This document shows positions 18,318 to 26,048 of a stretch of 36,851 bases of DNA, in pieces; the stretch's first letter is position 1, and every line of letters starts with the position of its first letter. The notes beneath the pieces were generated by a model. The model saw only the letters and a program-made list of their open reading frames with translations, did not search any database and was not told the DNA's origin. The translations under genes were made by a program, and so were the position numbers. The stretch is from Chloroflexota bacterium. GTDB taxonomy: Bacteria > Chloroflexota > Anaerolineae > Caldilineales > Caldilineaceae. The stretch is taken from NCBI GenBank assembly GCA_003577005.1, contig QEUW01000028.1, forward strand, positions 1 through 36,851, in the 5' to 3' direction.

Positions 18318-19508
18318 ATGGGTGCTATACACTTGCCGGCCCGTTTTGCCTTGATAAATGGCCGTATCGTCCTACCAGGGGAGGTGGTTAGCCACCGTGC
18401 GCTGCTGGTCGAAGATGGGCGCATCGTGGGCGCCGTTCCCGTTGCGGAGCTGCCGGCCAGCACAGCACAGATCGATGTGGGTGGCCGGCTGATCACACCC
18501 GGCCTGGTCGACATCCACGTCCACGGCGCTCAAGGGCACATGTTCAACGACGCGACTGTGCAGGCTTTTGAGGCGATTTTGTCTGAAAATGCACGGCGCG
18601 GGGTGACAAGCCTGCTGGCAACCACCGTGAGCGACGCCATCGACAATCTGGTCGCTGTGCTGGACCTGGCCCGCGAGTGGATGCAAGATCAAGCCGGCGG
18701 CGCCCAACTGCTCGGTGTCCATATCGAAGGGCCTTACTTTGCGTTGGCGCAGGCGGGCGCCCAAGACCCGGCCCATATCCGCAACCCCAACGATGGCACA
18801 GCCGAACGTCTGCTTGCCTTTCACGACATCATCCGCATCTTCACCTATGCGCCCGAACTGCCCGGCGCCCTCGACCTGACCCACCGGCTCATCGAGCTGG
18901 GTATCGTTCCTGCCGCCGGCCACAGTGCGGCGCGTGAGGAGGATGTCCGCCCGGTGATCGACGCCGGCCTACGCCACATGATCCACCTCTGGAGCGCCCA
19001 ATCGACCATCATCCGTGAAGGGCCATGGCGCAAGCTGGGGCTGGTCGAGGTCTCGCTCACCGACGAGCGGCTCACCGGCGAGATCATCGCCGACGGCAAG
19101 CACCTGCCACCCACCCTGATGAAGCTGGCCTACAAGTGCCTCGGTCCCGACCGCCTTTGCGCCATCTCCGATGCAACCAGCGGCGCCGGCCTGCCGGACG
19201 GGTCACGTTTCCGCATTGCCGGCCTGATATGCGATGTGTACGACGGCGTGGGGATGCTGCCCGACCGCACCGCTTTCGCCGGCAGCACCACGCTGCTCAA
19301 CCAGATGATCCCCATCCTGGTGCAACAGGTTGGCATCCCCTTGCACGAGGCGGTGCGCATGGCGAGCCTGACACCGGCGCGGGTGATCGGCGTGGCGGAA
19401 CATAAGGGCAGCCTCGAACCGGGCAAAGATGCGGATATCGCCATCTTCAACGGTGACTTCACAGCGTGGGGGACGATCATCGGCGGGCAGGCGGCCAGCG
19501 GATTTTGA
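18318..19508 (+). CDS. nagA: N-acetylglucosamine-6-phosphate deacetylase-like amidohydrolase
   Basis: 396 residues from ATG 18318 (GAGG about 10 nt upstream; GTG 18309 is too near that site). Removes acetate from GlcNAc-6-phosphate before NagB. TIM-barrel amidohydrolase motifs: VDIHVHGAQGH, HIEGPYF (metal Glu), PAAGHSAA (metal His), HMIHLWSAQ (metal His) and ISDATSGAG (catalytic Asp), ending LEPGKDADIAIFN. The loop after the second metal His usually reads HL(F/Y)NAM; here it is HLWSAQ, so the substrate pocket differs from textbook NagA. nagB follows after 56 nt. Confidence 0.88.
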   Translation: MGAIHLPARFALINGRIVLPGEVVSHRALLVEDGRIVGAVPVAELPASTAQIDVGGRLITPGLVDIHVHGAQGHMFNDATVQAFEAILSENARRGVTSLLATTVSDAIDNLVAVLDLAREWMQDQAGGAQLLGVHIEGPYFALAQAGAQDPAHIRNPNDGTAERLLAFHDIIRIFTYAPELPGALDLTHRLIELGIVPAAGHSAAREEDVRPVIDAGLRHMIHLWSAQSTIIREGPWRKLGLVEVSLTDERLTGEIIADGKHLPPTLMKLAYKCLGPDRLCAISDATSGAGLPDGSRFRIAGLICDVYDGVGMLPDRTAFAGSTTLLNQMIPILVQQVGIPLHEAVRMASLTPARVIGVAEHKGSLEPGKDADIAIFNGDFTAWGTIIGGQAASGF

Positions 19509-19564
19509 CGAAAGAACGTAGAACGATTATCGGTAGGCTGTCAGTGGATTCTGACCCAGATTGA

Positions 19565-20359
19565 ATGGATTGCAAAATGGCTCAACCAACACCCATCAAG
19601 ACCTTGCAGGTGGACCAGCTACCCGTTGCCATCTATGCGGATCGGGCGGCGCTTGGCCAGGCGGCGGCGTATGAGGCGCGGCGCGTCATTCAGGCTGCGA
19701 TCGCTAGCCGTGGCGCGGCCAATATCATCCTCGCTACCGGCAACTCGCAACTTACCTTTCTCCATGCCCTGCGTGACCTCGACGGCATCGACTGGGCGAG
19801 GGTAACCGTCTTTCACATGGATGAATATGTGGGGATCGATCCAAGCCACCCGGCGAGCTTTCCCCTCTTTCTGCGCCAACACATTCTAGACCAGGTGCAG
19901 CCGGGCCGGTTCTACCCGGTGCCGGGCCAACCCGCCGATGTGGACGCAGCGTGCCGGGAGTATGAGGCGCTGCTCCGGGCGCACCCGGCCGATCTGGTGG
20001 CAATGGGGTGGGGCGAAAACGGGCACATTGCATTCAACGACCCGCCCTACGCCAACTTCGACGACCCGGTGTGGGTCAAGGTCGTTGAACTCGCCGAGGC
20101 GAGCCGCCGCCAACAGGTGGGCGAAGGCCACTTCAAAACGCTCGACGATGTGCCGACGCATGCCATTACGCTGACTGTGCCGGCGTTGCTAGCGCCCAGG
20201 CGCATCCTCTGCATCGTGCCCGAGGCGCGTAAGGCGGTGGCTGTGCGTGACTGCCTGACGCTGCCCATCAGTGAGGAGCGCCCGGGGTCGATCCTGCGTA
20301 CGGTCGACCATGCTCAACTCTATCTTGACCCTGATTCGGCCACGCTACTCGAGGGATAG
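19565..20359 (+). CDS. nagB: glucosamine-6-phosphate deaminase-like protein
   Basis: 264 residues (ATG 19565; ATG 19577 is also possible, neither has a clear ribosome site). Isomerises and deaminates GlcN-6-P to fructose-6-P. Motifs: ILATGNSQLTFLHAL, TVFHMDEYVGIDPSHPASF (catalytic Asp kept), and GWGENGHIAFNDPP. In E. coli NagB the last region reads NDGHIAFNEP with Asp141, His143 and Glu148; here Asp141 is Asn and Glu148 is Asp. The protein is therefore either a divergent deaminase or one for another amino-sugar phosphate (AgaI-like). Located directly after the NagA-like gene. Confidence 0.85.
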   Translation: MDCKMAQPTPIKTLQVDQLPVAIYADRAALGQAAAYEARRVIQAAIASRGAANIILATGNSQLTFLHALRDLDGIDWARVTVFHMDEYVGIDPSHPASFPLFLRQHILDQVQPGRFYPVPGQPADVDAACREYEALLRAHPADLVAMGWGENGHIAFNDPPYANFDDPVWVKVVELAEASRRQQVGEGHFKTLDDVPTHAITLTVPALLAPRRILCIVPEARKAVAVRDCLTLPISEERPGSILRTVDHAQLYLDPDSATLLEG

Positions 20360-20393
20360 ATTACACTTCAATGCTTTGAAGGATGCACCAACC

Positions 20394-21149
20394 ATGTCCA
20401 ACCAGTTCACGCTTCACCTTCGCAGCTGGGAGTTGACACAGGACGCGGGCGGCCACAATCAGTGGCAAGAAAAAGTCGTCACCAGACAGGTCAACACCCC
20501 TAAGACGGCGATCATCATCTGCGACATGTGGGACAAACATTGGAGCCGCGGCGCCAGCGAACGAGTCGACGCCATGGCGCCGCGCATGAACCAGGTCATC
20601 GCCGCGGCCAGGGCAAAGGGGGCGTTGATCATCCACGCACCGTCAGACACGATGGACTTCTATGCCGCTGTCCTGGCGCGCCAGCGCATACTGGCCGTTC
20701 CACCGGTCGAACCACCGCCGCCACTCGACCACACTGACCCGCCCCTCCCCATCGATGATTCCGACGAAGGCTCAGACACAGGCGAGACCACCACCTTCAA
20801 AGCCTGGAGTCGCCAGCATCCGGCGCTGGCAATCGACCAGGCGCACGACTTTATCTCCGACAACGGCGGGCAGGTCTACAGCATTTTGCAGCAACAGGGC
20901 ATCGATCAGGTGCTGATCATGGGCGTGCATACCAATATGTGCGTGCTGCGCCGCTCGTTTGCCATCAAGCAGATGGTCAAGTGGGGTGTCAACATTGCCC
21001 TGGTGCGCGACCTGACGGACACCATGTACAACCCCGCCATGCCCCCCTACGTCAGCCATGACGAGGGTACGCGGCTGGTGGTGGAGTATATCGAGAAGTT
21101 CTGGTGCCCATCGATTGTGAGTGAGGATCTCGTAATGCGTAACGCGTGA
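20394..21149 (+). CDS. cysteine hydrolase, isochorismatase family
   Basis: 251 residues from ATG 20394 behind GAAGGA. Isochorismatase/nicotinamidase fold with Asp in TAIIICDMWDKHW, and nucleophile Cys in IMGVHTNMCVLRRSFA. Between about residues 100 and 135 is a Pro/Asp-rich insertion (PPVEPPPPLDH.., PLPIDDSDEGSD) not needed for the fold. It may hydrolyse an amide or ureido group; substrate unknown. Its last residues (VMRNA, stop TGA) are encoded inside the third TAATGCG-type element, so the repeat has replaced or extended the original C-terminus. Confidence 0.85.
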   Translation: MSNQFTLHLRSWELTQDAGGHNQWQEKVVTRQVNTPKTAIIICDMWDKHWSRGASERVDAMAPRMNQVIAAARAKGALIIHAPSDTMDFYAAVLARQRILAVPPVEPPPPLDHTDPPLPIDDSDEGSDTGETTTFKAWSRQHPALAIDQAHDFISDNGGQVYSILQQQGIDQVLIMGVHTNMCVLRRSFAIKQMVKWGVNIALVRDLTDTMYNPAMPPYVSHDEGTRLVVEYIEKFWCPSIVSEDLVMRNA

Positions 21150-21195
21150 TGCGTATGCTGAAAATTGGTGCTATCCTCCACGCATCACGCATTAC
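21132..21195. repeat. TAATGCG tandem/inverted element, copy 3, overlapping a coding end
   Basis: Left arm GTAATGCG-TAACGCG-TGATGCG (21132-21153) overlaps the last codons and stop of the cysteine hydrolase. The right arm ACGCATCACGCATTAC is at 21180-21195. The arms pair except for one extra 7-nt unit on the left; the spacer is 26 nt. The right arm ends 10 nt before the ribosome site of the SDR gene. Confidence 0.85.
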
Positions 21196-21217
21196 TCGTC
21201 AGAACAAGGAATTAATC

Positions 21218-21946
21218 TTGAGACAACTTCAAGGCAAAAAGATGTTGATCACCGGCGCCAGCAGTGGCTTTGGCCGGGGGATTGCGCTGGCCTGCGCCGC
21301 CGCCGGGGCCGATCTGGCGCTGGTTGGGCGGGATCAGGGGCGGCTCGACGAGGTGGCTGGGTTTGTCCGCAACGAAGGCAGCCAGGCAGTGATTTGTGTG
21401 GCCGACATCGCCGTAGAGGCGCAGGTACTGGCGACCGTGACCCAGGCGATAGAGGCGTTGGGCCGCATCGACGTGCTGGTCAACAATGCCGGCATGAATG
21501 TCACCCAGCGCAGCATCAAAGACACCAGCAGCGAACAATGGCGGCAGTTGATCGAGGTCAACCTGACGGCGGCGTTTCTCTTCACCAAAGCCGTGTTACC
21601 GGAGATGGTTGCCCGTGGGGAGGGGACGATCATCAACGTGGCTTCGCGGGCGGCGCTGCATCCGCACCTGGCGGGCGGCGTGGCCTACAGCACCTCCAAA
21701 CAGGGAATGGACGCCCTCACCCAGGTCACCAACGAGGAAGCCAACCCGCACGGGGTACGCGCCTGTCTGCTCTGCCCTGGCGTCGGCAATACGCCACTGC
21801 TCGACCGCCGCCCGGTTCCGCCGCCACAGGAACAACGGCTCAAGATGCTCCAGCCCGAAGACCTGGGCGCCGTCGTCGTGCTAATTGCGTCGCTGCCCCC
21901 GCGCGTCAATATCGATCTGGTCTCCATGCGGCCAACCCGGCTGTGA
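21218..21946 (+). CDS. SDR family oxidoreductase
   Basis: 242 residues starting at TTG 21218, 7 nt after AAGGA; an upstream in-frame ATG at 21146 would have to be translated through the hairpin element and is unlikely. Motifs of classical short-chain dehydrogenases: LITGASSGFGRGIA (cofactor), VLVNNAGMN, Ser in INVASRAAL, and YSTSKQG (Tyr/Lys catalytic). The sequence after the cofactor site (GRDQGRL) suggests NADP(H). Probably a sugar-alcohol or keto-sugar dehydrogenase of the same pathway. Confidence 0.9.
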   Translation: MRQLQGKKMLITGASSGFGRGIALACAAAGADLALVGRDQGRLDEVAGFVRNEGSQAVICVADIAVEAQVLATVTQAIEALGRIDVLVNNAGMNVTQRSIKDTSSEQWRQLIEVNLTAAFLFTKAVLPEMVARGEGTIINVASRAALHPHLAGGVAYSTSKQGMDALTQVTNEEANPHGVRACLLCPGVGNTPLLDRRPVPPPQEQRLKMLQPEDLGAVVVLIASLPPRVNIDLVSMRPTRL

Positions 21947-22023
21947 CGTCTCTGTGAACGACGCAAATATAGCGAAGATGAAGCTCTTCAATCCCCCAAC
22001 CTGGCGAAGCCACGAGAAAAAGC

Positions 22024-22119
22024 GGAACACAGAGAACACAGAGAAGTCACAAAGAAGACCGAGTTTTTCTCTGTACGCTCTGGGCCATCTCTGTGTTCTC
22101 TACGTCGCTGCTGTTTTTC
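22024..22119. repeat. ACACAGAGA-type tandem/inverted element
   Basis: AGAGAACACAGAGA (22031-22044) is perfectly complementary to TCTCTGTGTTCTCT (22088-22101), 43-nt spacer. Extra units flank both sides: GGAACACAG on the left, CTCTGTACGCTCTGGG before and ACGTCGCTGCTGTTTTTC after the right arm. Located 75 nt after the SDR stop. Confidence 0.85.
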
Positions 22120-22173
22120 ACTTCGACTCGTGCATCAACACCAAATGGCGGGGTCTGTCGAGCCTATTTTGCG

Positions 22174-22188
22174 AACAAAGTCTTTGTT
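22174..22188. promoter_or_regulatory. palindromic candidate operator before the isomerase gene
   Basis: AACAAAG-T-CTTTGTT is a perfect 7+1+7 palindrome, 39 nt before the ATG at 22228. It fits a transcription-factor site; no regulator gene for it is in the locus. Confidence 0.35.
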
Positions 22189-22227
22189 GGTCAAAGGTTC
22201 ATCTCGCCCATCCAAAGGAGCTAACGA

Positions 22228-23028
22228 ATGAACTCACGCCCCTCATTTGCCGTCTTTGTCAAACCCTGGAAACACCTGTCGATCCCCGAAGTGGGCGCCC
22301 ACGTAAAACGGCTGGGCTTCGACCTGATCGAACTGCCTGTCCGCCCCGGTTTTGCCTGCCAGCCGGAGACTATCGAGCGGGACCTGCCGCAGGCCGTGCG
22401 CATGCTGGCCGACCTGGGTGTGCGCGTGCTCAATGTCACCGTCGCCTTGTCGCTGGATGATGAGCGGCTCTACGCTGCCAGTGCAGAAGCCGGCATCCGC
22501 ATGAACCGCGTGATCTTTGGCCGGAACGGGCTTCCCTATTGGGAAGCAGAAGCTCGGGCGCGCCGCCAACTGGATGCAGCGTTGCCTTTTTGCGAAAGGT
22601 ATGGCTTTCAGATTGGCATCCAGCATCACTATGGCAACTCGGTGCCGGTCAATTCTATGGGGCTATACAACCTGGTGAAGGATTACAACCCACGTCATGT
22701 CGGCGCCATCTGGGACCCGGCGCACAATGCGCTCCAGGGCGAGGATCCCGACAGCGGGCTGGACATGGTGCGCTCGCACCTATGCGTTATCAACCTGAAG
22801 AATGCCTATTGGCGGCGCACAAGCGGGCCAGAGGCCGAAGTTGCCGAGTGGCAGGTCTACTGGACATCGGGTCGCCAGGGCCGGGCCTCGTGGCCGGCGG
22901 TGGCGACCAAGGTCAAGGCGATGGGCTACACCGGCCCGATCTGCTTCTCGGCGGAGTACAGCGCCGAACACGAGGTAGATCGGCTGATTGCCGAAGATCT
23001 GGCCTTTGCCCGAGTGATTTTGGGTTAA
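22228..23028 (+). CDS. sugar phosphate isomerase/epimerase (xylose isomerase-like TIM barrel)
   Basis: 266 residues from ATG 22228 behind AAAGGAG. TIM-barrel with metal-site residues at strand ends: FDLIELPVRPGF, NVTVALS, IGIQHHYGNSV, VGAIWDPAHNALQGED (Asp/His), VINLKNAYW and CFSAEYSAEH (Glu). Same superfamily as inosose dehydratase and ketose 3-epimerases. It ends the rightward carbohydrate locus and converges on the AI-2E family gene (38-nt gap). Confidence 0.87.
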   Translation: MNSRPSFAVFVKPWKHLSIPEVGAHVKRLGFDLIELPVRPGFACQPETIERDLPQAVRMLADLGVRVLNVTVALSLDDERLYAASAEAGIRMNRVIFGRNGLPYWEAEARARRQLDAALPFCERYGFQIGIQHHYGNSVPVNSMGLYNLVKDYNPRHVGAIWDPAHNALQGEDPDSGLDMVRSHLCVINLKNAYWRRTSGPEAEVAEWQVYWTSGRQGRASWPAVATKVKAMGYTGPICFSAEYSAEHEVDRLIAEDLAFARVILG

Positions 23029-23066
23029 CCTGCTCGCTCACGGGTCCTTCTTTTTGTCCGCCTTGT

Positions 23067-24140
23067 CTACATTCGAAAGCAGCGTGGCGATCCACCGGGT
23101 GCGGTCGAATTGCCGGCATGCCGGCATGTCATGATGATGAGGATCGTAAGCGGCACGCTGAGCAAGGCGCCGGCAATGCCCCACAACCAGCCCCAAAAAA
23201 CCAGCGAAAACAAGATGACCAGTGGCGATGGCGCCAGATATTTGCCCTGAACCAGCGGCTCCACAACCCCACTCATAATCAACTGCATCCCGCCCAGGAT
23301 CACCAGGGTCAGCAGCGCCAGCCACCACTCATCCAACTGCACAAATGCAAAAAGAACGGGGAAAATGATTGCAATAATCGAGCCTAGCGAGGGGATGTAG
23401 TTCAAGAGAAAGGCAATCAGCCCCCAGATGAAGGCAAAATCCAGACCAATGAGCCAGGTGGTGACGCCCGTCAGCACGCCGGTGGCGATGCCGATCCCCG
23501 TATGGACAACAATAAAGCGATGAAAGTTGTTGGTGATCTCGTGAGCCACATCGAACCAATGACCGTCTGCCCCAGCCGGCAAGATCATACCTAGTTTGCG
23601 CTGGTAATTCTGCACTTCGGGGAGGCCCAATGCCAGGTAGGCAATGACCAGCGCAACCCCGCCGGCCACAGAAAAAATCGTTCTCATCATCCACATCATG
23701 AAATCCTGGCCCTCAACGGTCGCTTGCTCTGGGTCTCGCCCATCCCCTTCCTGTGTAAGACCAGGCACCACAATGCCGTAGCGTTCCGCCACACGCAGAT
23801 AGTGTTCATATTCCTCGGCATATTGCGGCCATTTCTGGGCAATCTGAAGACCGCTGAGCCACAGAGCCCCTACAAATAAGGCGATGACGGTGAGAAATGT
23901 AAGTAGGGTCAGACCGACGGCGAGGCTCTGCGGCATCCTGTCCTGGAGACGGTGTTGCAGGGGCCAGAAGATTGCGATCAGGAAGAGGCCAAAGACAAAG
24001 GGCAACATCACTGCGGCAGCCAGCTTGAACGCCGCCATAATGACGATCACCGTGAGGATGGCGACTAGCGGCAGCATCCGGTGCAACCGCCCCGCAATGC
24101 GGTGGGTTGGTTCAATGAGGGAATTCTCCTCGCCCGCCAT
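23067..24140 (-). CDS. AI-2E family transporter (PerM-like membrane protein)
   Basis: 357 residues from ATG 24140 (GGAAAG just upstream on the minus strand); a TTG at 24161 would overlap the preceding stop. Eight or so hydrophobic segments in the family pattern: a cluster of three at the N-terminus (LPLVAILTVIVIMAAF, VMLPFVFGLFLIAI), a soluble central region (about 115-165), then FAFIWGLIAFLLNYIPSLGSIIA, the family hallmark, and VEPLVQGKYLAPSPLVILFSLVFWGWLWG. Members are proposed exporters of small molecules or sodium antiporters; the AI-2 role is proven only for a few, so function here is open. Downstream of the aldo/keto reductase by 17 nt. Confidence 0.9.
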   Translation of the reverse strand: MAGEENSLIEPTHRIAGRLHRMLPLVAILTVIVIMAAFKLAAAVMLPFVFGLFLIAIFWPLQHRLQDRMPQSLAVGLTLLTFLTVIALFVGALWLSGLQIAQKWPQYAEEYEHYLRVAERYGIVVPGLTQEGDGRDPEQATVEGQDFMMWMMRTIFSVAGGVALVIAYLALGLPEVQNYQRKLGMILPAGADGHWFDVAHEITNNFHRFIVVHTGIGIATGVLTGVTTWLIGLDFAFIWGLIAFLLNYIPSLGSIIAIIFPVLFAFVQLDEWWLALLTLVILGGMQLIMSGVVEPLVQGKYLAPSPLVILFSLVFWGWLWGIAGALLSVPLTILIIMTCRHAGNSTAPGGSPRCFRM

Positions 24141-24157
24141 TCCCGTCTTCTTTCCAA

Positions 24158-24943
24158 TCAATGCACGCTGTGACGGTTGGCCCGCAGGTCGTGGATAGTC
24201 TGCATTTCGTTGTCGCTCAACTCGAAATCGAAGATGTCAAAGTTGGCGCGCCGGTGTTCGTCGCTACCGGCCTTGGGGATCGTCGCCACGTTCTGTTGGA
24301 TCGACCAGCGCAGCACGACTTGAGCCGGTGTCTTACCGTGCGCTGCGCCAATCGCCTGGAGCGCCGGGTCCTCCAGCACTTTGCCCCTGGCTAACGGGCT
24401 GTAGGCCGTAAAGAGATAGTCCAGTTCGCGCGCCTGGGCGAGGAGGTCATCCTGCGGATAGTAGGGGTGATACTCTACTTGGTTGCAGAAGATCGTGGCG
24501 TGTTGTCTGGCCTCCTCGACCAACGCCGGGGAGAAATTGCTCACCCCAATGTGGCGAATGCTGCCGGCGTTTTGTAGCTCGCGCAGCGCGCCCAGTGTCT
24601 CACCCAGCGGAACGTCGACATTGGGCCAGTGTAAGAGCATCAGGTCGACGTACTCGGTGCCAAGCAGGCGCAGACTCTCATGTGTGCTCGAAATTGTCTT
24701 GGTGTGGATAAAATTCTGCGGGCGCACTTTGGTGACCAGGAAAATCTCTTCACGCGAGACCTTGCTGTTGCGGATCCCTTGCCCCACCTCGGCTTCATTC
24801 CGATAGCCCTGCGCCGTATCGATATGCCGGTAACCGAGCGCCAACGCATGTTCGACGCCGCGAACACACGCCTCACCAGTAAGTGGCCAGGTACCAAACC
24901 CCAGCGCCGGCACCGACTCCCCCTGAACCGTGATGGACTGCAT
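24158..24943 (-). CDS. aldo/keto reductase
   Basis: 261 residues from ATG 24943, preceded by GGAGCAAGG; longer upstream frames run into a repeat element. NADPH-dependent reductase of aldehydes and ketoses. Catalytic tetrad: Asp in YRHIDTAQGY, Tyr in the same motif, Lys in FLVTKV, His in LMLLHWP. The cofactor-binding C-terminal part is IPKAGSDEHRRANFDIFDFELS. Best match by pattern is the 2,5-diketo-gluconate reductase-like group. Leftward operon with the AI-2E gene. Confidence 0.92.
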   Translation of the reverse strand: MQSITVQGESVPALGFGTWPLTGEACVRGVEHALALGYRHIDTAQGYRNEAEVGQGIRNSKVSREEIFLVTKVRPQNFIHTKTISSTHESLRLLGTEYVDLMLLHWPNVDVPLGETLGALRELQNAGSIRHIGVSNFSPALVEEARQHATIFCNQVEYHPYYPQDDLLAQARELDYLFTAYSPLARGKVLEDPALQAIGAAHGKTPAQVVLRWSIQQNVATIPKAGSDEHRRANFDIFDFELSDNEMQTIHDLRANRHSVH

Positions 24944-24999
24944 GATGATGACCTTGCTCCTTTCTTTCCATAGAATAACCACTGGCAGATATAAAGATG

Positions 25000-25048
25000 T
25001 AGGTAGACAGGTAGCAATCACCTATTTACCTGTCTACCTGTCTACCTA
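25000..25048. repeat. GTAGACAGGTA-type inverted element
   Basis: TAGGTAGACAGGTAG (25000-25014) is perfectly complementary to CTACCTGTCTACCTA (25034-25048): 15 bp with a 19-nt loop. The right arm has an extra TTACCTGT unit. The tail TTTATCCGTAG resembles TTTATCCGTCTACCTGTG at 35202-35219. Located between the FMN reductase stop and the aldo/keto reductase start. Confidence 0.85.
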
Positions 25049-25094
25049 TTTATCCGTAGTACCAACCTATTTCCGTTCAACTCCCAACTTCTCT

Positions 25095-25670
25095 CTACGC
25101 ATCCTGCCGGTGCAGCAGCGTCAATTCGACTAGATTTTCCAGCAATTGGCGGATAAACTTGCAGGCTGCCTCATCGGTCAGCCGCCCGTTGACAAACCTT
25201 TCCTTTGCTTCGGCTACAAGCACCTCCGGCTTCATGACCGTCGGCATCTGGTTGTAGGCAAGCACTTGACGCAAGGCAGCCTGCGCCCGCGCCGTGCCAA
25301 ACTGGCCGGTGGTCGTGCCCATGATGGCAACTGGTTTCTGTTGTAACACCGATTTGCCGGGCGGGCGTGACGCCCAATCGAGCGCATTCTTGAGCACCCC
25401 AGGAATGCTGTGCTGGTACTCTGGGGTAGCGATCAGAAGCGCATCGGCCCGGCGGATCGACTCCTTGAACGCCCTTACTGGTTCGGGATCACCCTCTGCC
25501 TCGACATCGGCGTTGAATGGGGGAATTTCACCGATAGTATAGATGTCAATTTCCATTGCTGCGGGTGCTACGGCCTGAGCGGCGTGCAAGAGCGCACGAT
25601 TATAAGAGTCTTGTCGTAGACTGCCGGAGATGCCCAGGATGTGCAGAGTACGGTCAGGTTGGTTGCGCAT
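25095..25670 (-). CDS. NADPH-dependent FMN reductase family oxidoreductase
   Basis: 191 residues from ATG 25670 with a strong AAAAGGAG site. Flavodoxin-like fold: ILGISGSLRQDSYNRALL binds the FMN phosphate, IPPFNADVE, and the diagnostic LLIATPEYQHSIPGVLKNALDW, then MGTTTGQFGTARAQ. Such proteins reduce FMN, azo dyes, chromate or quinones using NAD(P)H. Precedes the aldo/keto reductase in the leftward direction, but the hairpin element between them may separate expression. Confidence 0.93.
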   Translation of the reverse strand: MRNQPDRTLHILGISGSLRQDSYNRALLHAAQAVAPAAMEIDIYTIGEIPPFNADVEAEGDPEPVRAFKESIRRADALLIATPEYQHSIPGVLKNALDWASRPPGKSVLQQKPVAIMGTTTGQFGTARAQAALRQVLAYNQMPTVMKPEVLVAEAKERFVNGRLTDEAACKFIRQLLENLVELTLLHRQDA

Positions 25671-25689
25671 CGAATTCTCCTTTTATCTT

Positions 25690-25870
25690 AACACGTGGAC
25701 AAGCATTCCGGGAAAGGACCGGCGCCAGTTTGCATGAACGGCGCCTCCCTGACCCCGGGCGCCCGCTGGGCGCGGAATGCGGGTTCTGTGGTCGCCCCCA
25801 ATTTCGGACAGACCCCGCATCTGTACAGGCAAGCAGAGAAGTGCAAACAGTTGCTACCCTCTGATTTCCG
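25690..25870. other. GC-rich structured noncoding island
   Basis: No convincing gene between the FMN reductase and marR. GCATTCCG (25703-25710) pairs with CGGAATGC (25773-25780); inside lie two GGCGCC palindromes and a GCGCCC/GGGCGC hairpin (25759-25773, 3-nt loop). The GC-rich, self-complementary character differs from the AT-richer sequence either side (25871-25976 holds nothing I recognise). Could be a mobile-element remnant or interspersed repeat. Confidence 0.35.
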
Positions 25871-25976
25871 CACAAATCGAGAGAAGGGTCAATCGATCTA
25901 GATACAAGATCAGGGTCTGAGTGGTTGAGGAAATATCGTTGTCGAATCGAGAATCGCCGCCTGCTTTTGGCGCAAC

Positions 25977-26006
25977 TTGACAGGCGCCGGGTACTCCGCT
26001 TATTAT
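25977..26006 (+). promoter_or_regulatory. sigma70-type promoter of marR and the ABC exporter
   Basis: Perfect -35 TTGACA (25977-25982), 18-nt spacer, TATTAT (26001-26006). The expected start point near 26013 excludes the in-frame TTG at 25977 as a translation start. Confidence 0.75.
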
Positions 26007-26048
26007 TTCACCGTCAAAATGTTCTTTATAGAAGCATTCCAAAACATA

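Noticed and set aside
12321..21195. Could the TAATGCG repeats be a CRISPR array?
   Set aside because: Units are 7 nt, contiguous and arranged as inverted arms; there are no spacers of uniform length and no cas genes.
21146..21217. Upstream ATG start for the SDR gene
   Set aside because: It lies in the hairpin element and adds 24 residues before the normal SDR N-terminus; TTG 21218 has a proper ribosome site.
25654..25875. 73-codon leftward frame in the GC-rich island
   Set aside because: Arg/Pro/Ser-rich translation of self-complementary sequence, no ribosome site; treated as noncoding.
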